Positions 5,419-6,174 of a stretch of 6,174 bases of DNA are shown one piece after another (within the stretch, counting starts at the first letter, position 1; the number at the start of each line of letters is the position of its first letter). Below the pieces are notes generated by a model that saw only the letters and a program-made list of their open reading frames with translations, searched no databases and was not told the origin of the DNA. A program made the position numbers and the translations under genes. The DNA is from an uncultured Eubacterium sp. (GTDB taxonomy: Bacteria; Bacillota; Clostridia; Oscillospirales; Acutalibacteraceae), in NCBI GenBank assembly GCA_905233805.1, contig CAJOER010000061.1, positions 1 to 6,174 on the forward strand, in the 5' to 3' direction.

Positions 5419-5910
5419 GTTTTTAATTTTTATTACAATCAAGACAATAATTACAAGTATCGTTATATACATAAGTACGGTTTTTATACACGTAACCACC
5501 GAGGCGAACGCCGCAAGCGACGGTTGAAACTCCGCGCTTTTAAGCATAATTATCGTACAGATATTCTCGGTATAATCCGATATTGCAAGCAGAATCGGAA
5601 GAGCTATAAACGCCTTTCTTTTCTCCGCGAATTTAAGGAGCATGAGAACGAAGAAGGTACAGTATGCCACGGGATAGAAAAAGTCGAGCGGGAGCTGAAT
5701 ATTAAGATAAATATTCCTGCCGTCTTCGGACAGAAGCTCAAGAAACCTTTTTGCCGTTTCAACGCTGTAGCCGAAGTTCATATCAAAGCATTTTATTCCC
5801 TCTGTTGAACTTTCAATTCTCGGAATAAGAACAATATTCATTACAAGGCAGATTATTGCCGTAAGCGCACCGCTTACAATAAGCGCAGCCTTATTCAGTT
5901 TAGCGTTCAT
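5398..5910 (-). CDS. Uncharacterised four-helix membrane protein, 170 aa
   Basis: I do not recognise a named family. Four hydrophobic segments are visible: about 8-29, 73-93, 98-123 and 133-162, with a roughly 43-residue loop between the first two and a lysine-rich end (KIKNKKKQTD). Positive-inside reasoning (AKLNK at the N terminus, lysines at the C terminus) puts both ends in the cytoplasm and the long loop outside. The polar residues inside or beside helices, LPLDFFYPVAY (73-83) and SDYTEN (111-116), look like conserved functional spots, not plain lipid-facing sequence. The start is ATG at 5908-5910, preceded by GAGGTG at a 5-base distance. A GTG at 5937 would add nine residues but lies in the spacer of the predicted promoter, so it should not be in the mRNA. 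Intact frame; function unknown. Confidence 0.8.
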   Translation of the reverse strand: MNAKLNKAALIVSGALTAIICLVMNIVLIPRIESSTEGIKCFDMNFGYSVETAKRFLELLSEDGRNIYLNIQLPLDFFYPVAYCTFFVLMLLKFAEKRKAFIALPILLAISDYTENICTIIMLKSAEFQPSLAAFASVVTCIKTVLMYITILVIIVLIVIKIKNKKKQTD

Positions 5911-5915
5911 ATTAT

Positions 5916-5921
5916 CACCTC
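5916..5921 (-). promoter_or_regulatory. Ribosome binding site deciding the membrane-protein start
   Basis: On the minus strand GAGGTG lies 5 bases upstream of the ATG at 5910. The predicted transcript starts at about the same position, giving a leader of roughly a dozen bases. Confidence 0.75.
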
Positions 5922-5927
5922 GTGTTA

Positions 5928-5956
5928 ATTGTAGCACAAATTGTAACTATTGTAAA
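5928..5956 (-). promoter_or_regulatory. Promoter of the membrane-protein gene
   Basis: Minus strand: -35 TTTACA (5951-5956), 17-bp spacer, -10 TACAAT (5928-5933), each one base from consensus. Its -35 overlaps the -35 of the divergent promoter almost completely. Confidence 0.7.
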
Positions 5957-5962
5957 TTACAA
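5929..5962. repeat. Two palindromes in the divergent promoter region
   Basis: TTGT-AGC-ACAA (5929-5939) and TTGTAA-A-TTACAA (5950-5962) are perfect inverted repeats whose left ends are 21 bp apart, about two helical turns. Between them lies a third ATTGTA copy (5940-5945). The second palindrome covers both -35 elements, so part of its symmetry comes from the overlapping promoters themselves. Confidence 0.45.
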
Positions 5963-5978
5963 GTATTTATGTTAAGAT
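5950..5978 (+). promoter_or_regulatory. Promoter of the secreted-protein gene
   Basis: -35 TTGTAA (5950-5955), 17-bp spacer, -10 TAAGAT (5973-5978), predicting a start near 5985 and a short leader. Another TTGTAA (5941-5946) with TATTTA (5964-5969), also 17 bp apart, is a weaker alternative. Confidence 0.55.
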
Positions 5979-5998
5979 AAAATAAAGGAGTGGTTACT

Positions 5999-6174
5999 AT
6001 GAAAAAAGTATTATCATTAGCCCTCGCAATTATAATTTCAATTTCATTTCCCATGAGCGCCCTTGCAAGAAGCAGGGTGTATATTCAAAACAATCACACG
6101 GTTATAGTTCCCGACACGCCGAAGGACGGCTGGGCGGTTGCCGCGGCATACAATAATGACGGCGTTATGCTCTC
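5999..6174 (+). CDS. Secreted protein of unknown function, N-terminal 58 residues (3' end outside window)
   Basis: An ATG at 5999 follows AAGGAG (5985-5990) with 8-base spacing, an excellent start; the frame runs open to the window edge. Residues 1-23 are a Sec signal peptide: MKK, a hydrophobic core, and an SALA cleavage box before RSR. The visible mature part (about 24-58) has short alternating hydrophobic stretches (VYIQ, TVIVP, WAVAAAYNNDGVML) that suggest beta strands of an extracellular domain, but no family can be named from so little. Whether it is anchored or free cannot be seen. It diverges from the membrane-protein gene and may be co-regulated with it. Confidence 0.8.
   Translation, partial: MKKVLSLALAIIISISFPMSALARSRVYIQNNHTVIVPDTPKDGWAVAAAYNNDGVML

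Noticed and set aside
5911..5937. GTG start extending the four-helix membrane protein by nine residues
   Set aside because: It lies within the predicted promoter, has no ribosome binding site, and ATG 5910 has a good one.

Overview
The window looks like chromosomal housekeeping DNA from a low-to-mid GC Gram-positive bacterium of the class Clostridia, plausibly an Oscillospiraceae/Ruminococcus-like gut anaerobe. This is inferred from three things: a ClpC-type (not ClpB) unfoldase, a glutamate dehydrogenase that aligns without gaps to what I remember of the Clostridium symbiosum enzyme, and strong AGGAGG-like ribosome binding sites with simple TTGACA/TATAAT promoters. All six visible stop codons are TAA. 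I see no mobile element, CRISPR array, rRNA or tRNA, and no gene-free stretch longer than about 120 bases.

Layout, left to right. The 3' part of clpC (+) ends at a strong terminator (987-1019). gdhA (+, 1101-2450) has its own near-consensus promoter and ends at a terminator shared with a convergent calcineurin-like metallophosphoesterase gene (-, 2497-3168). That gene diverges from a D-alanyl-D-alanine carboxypeptidase gene (+, 3255-4679); their promoters overlap around an 18-bp palindrome. The carboxypeptidase gene is followed 2 bases later by tcdA (+, 4682-5389), so the two are probably one operon. tcdA converges on a gene for an uncharacterised four-helix membrane protein (-, 5398-5910) across a compact bidirectional terminator. 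The membrane-protein gene diverges from the start of a secreted-protein gene (+, 5999 to beyond the window), with overlapping -35 elements and two small palindromes about two helical turns apart.

Functionally the genes cover protein quality control (ClpC with ClpP), ammonia/glutamate metabolism (GdhA), peptidoglycan trimming (carboxypeptidase) and tRNA position-37 modification (TcdA), plus three genes of unknown role. No single pathway links them; they form short, separately promoted units.

The observation most worth following is the metallophosphoesterase. The reading frame is intact and the metal-1 ligands and catalytic His are kept. The three private ligands of metal 2 (Asn of GNH, the mid-protein His, first His of GHxH) have become Val, Tyr and Ser. 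This is a coordinated loss of one metal site, suggesting a mono-metal enzyme or a non-catalytic binding protein. Second in interest are the two overlapping divergent promoter regions with palindromes, and a carboxypeptidase whose SxN motif reads Ser-Ala-Cys.
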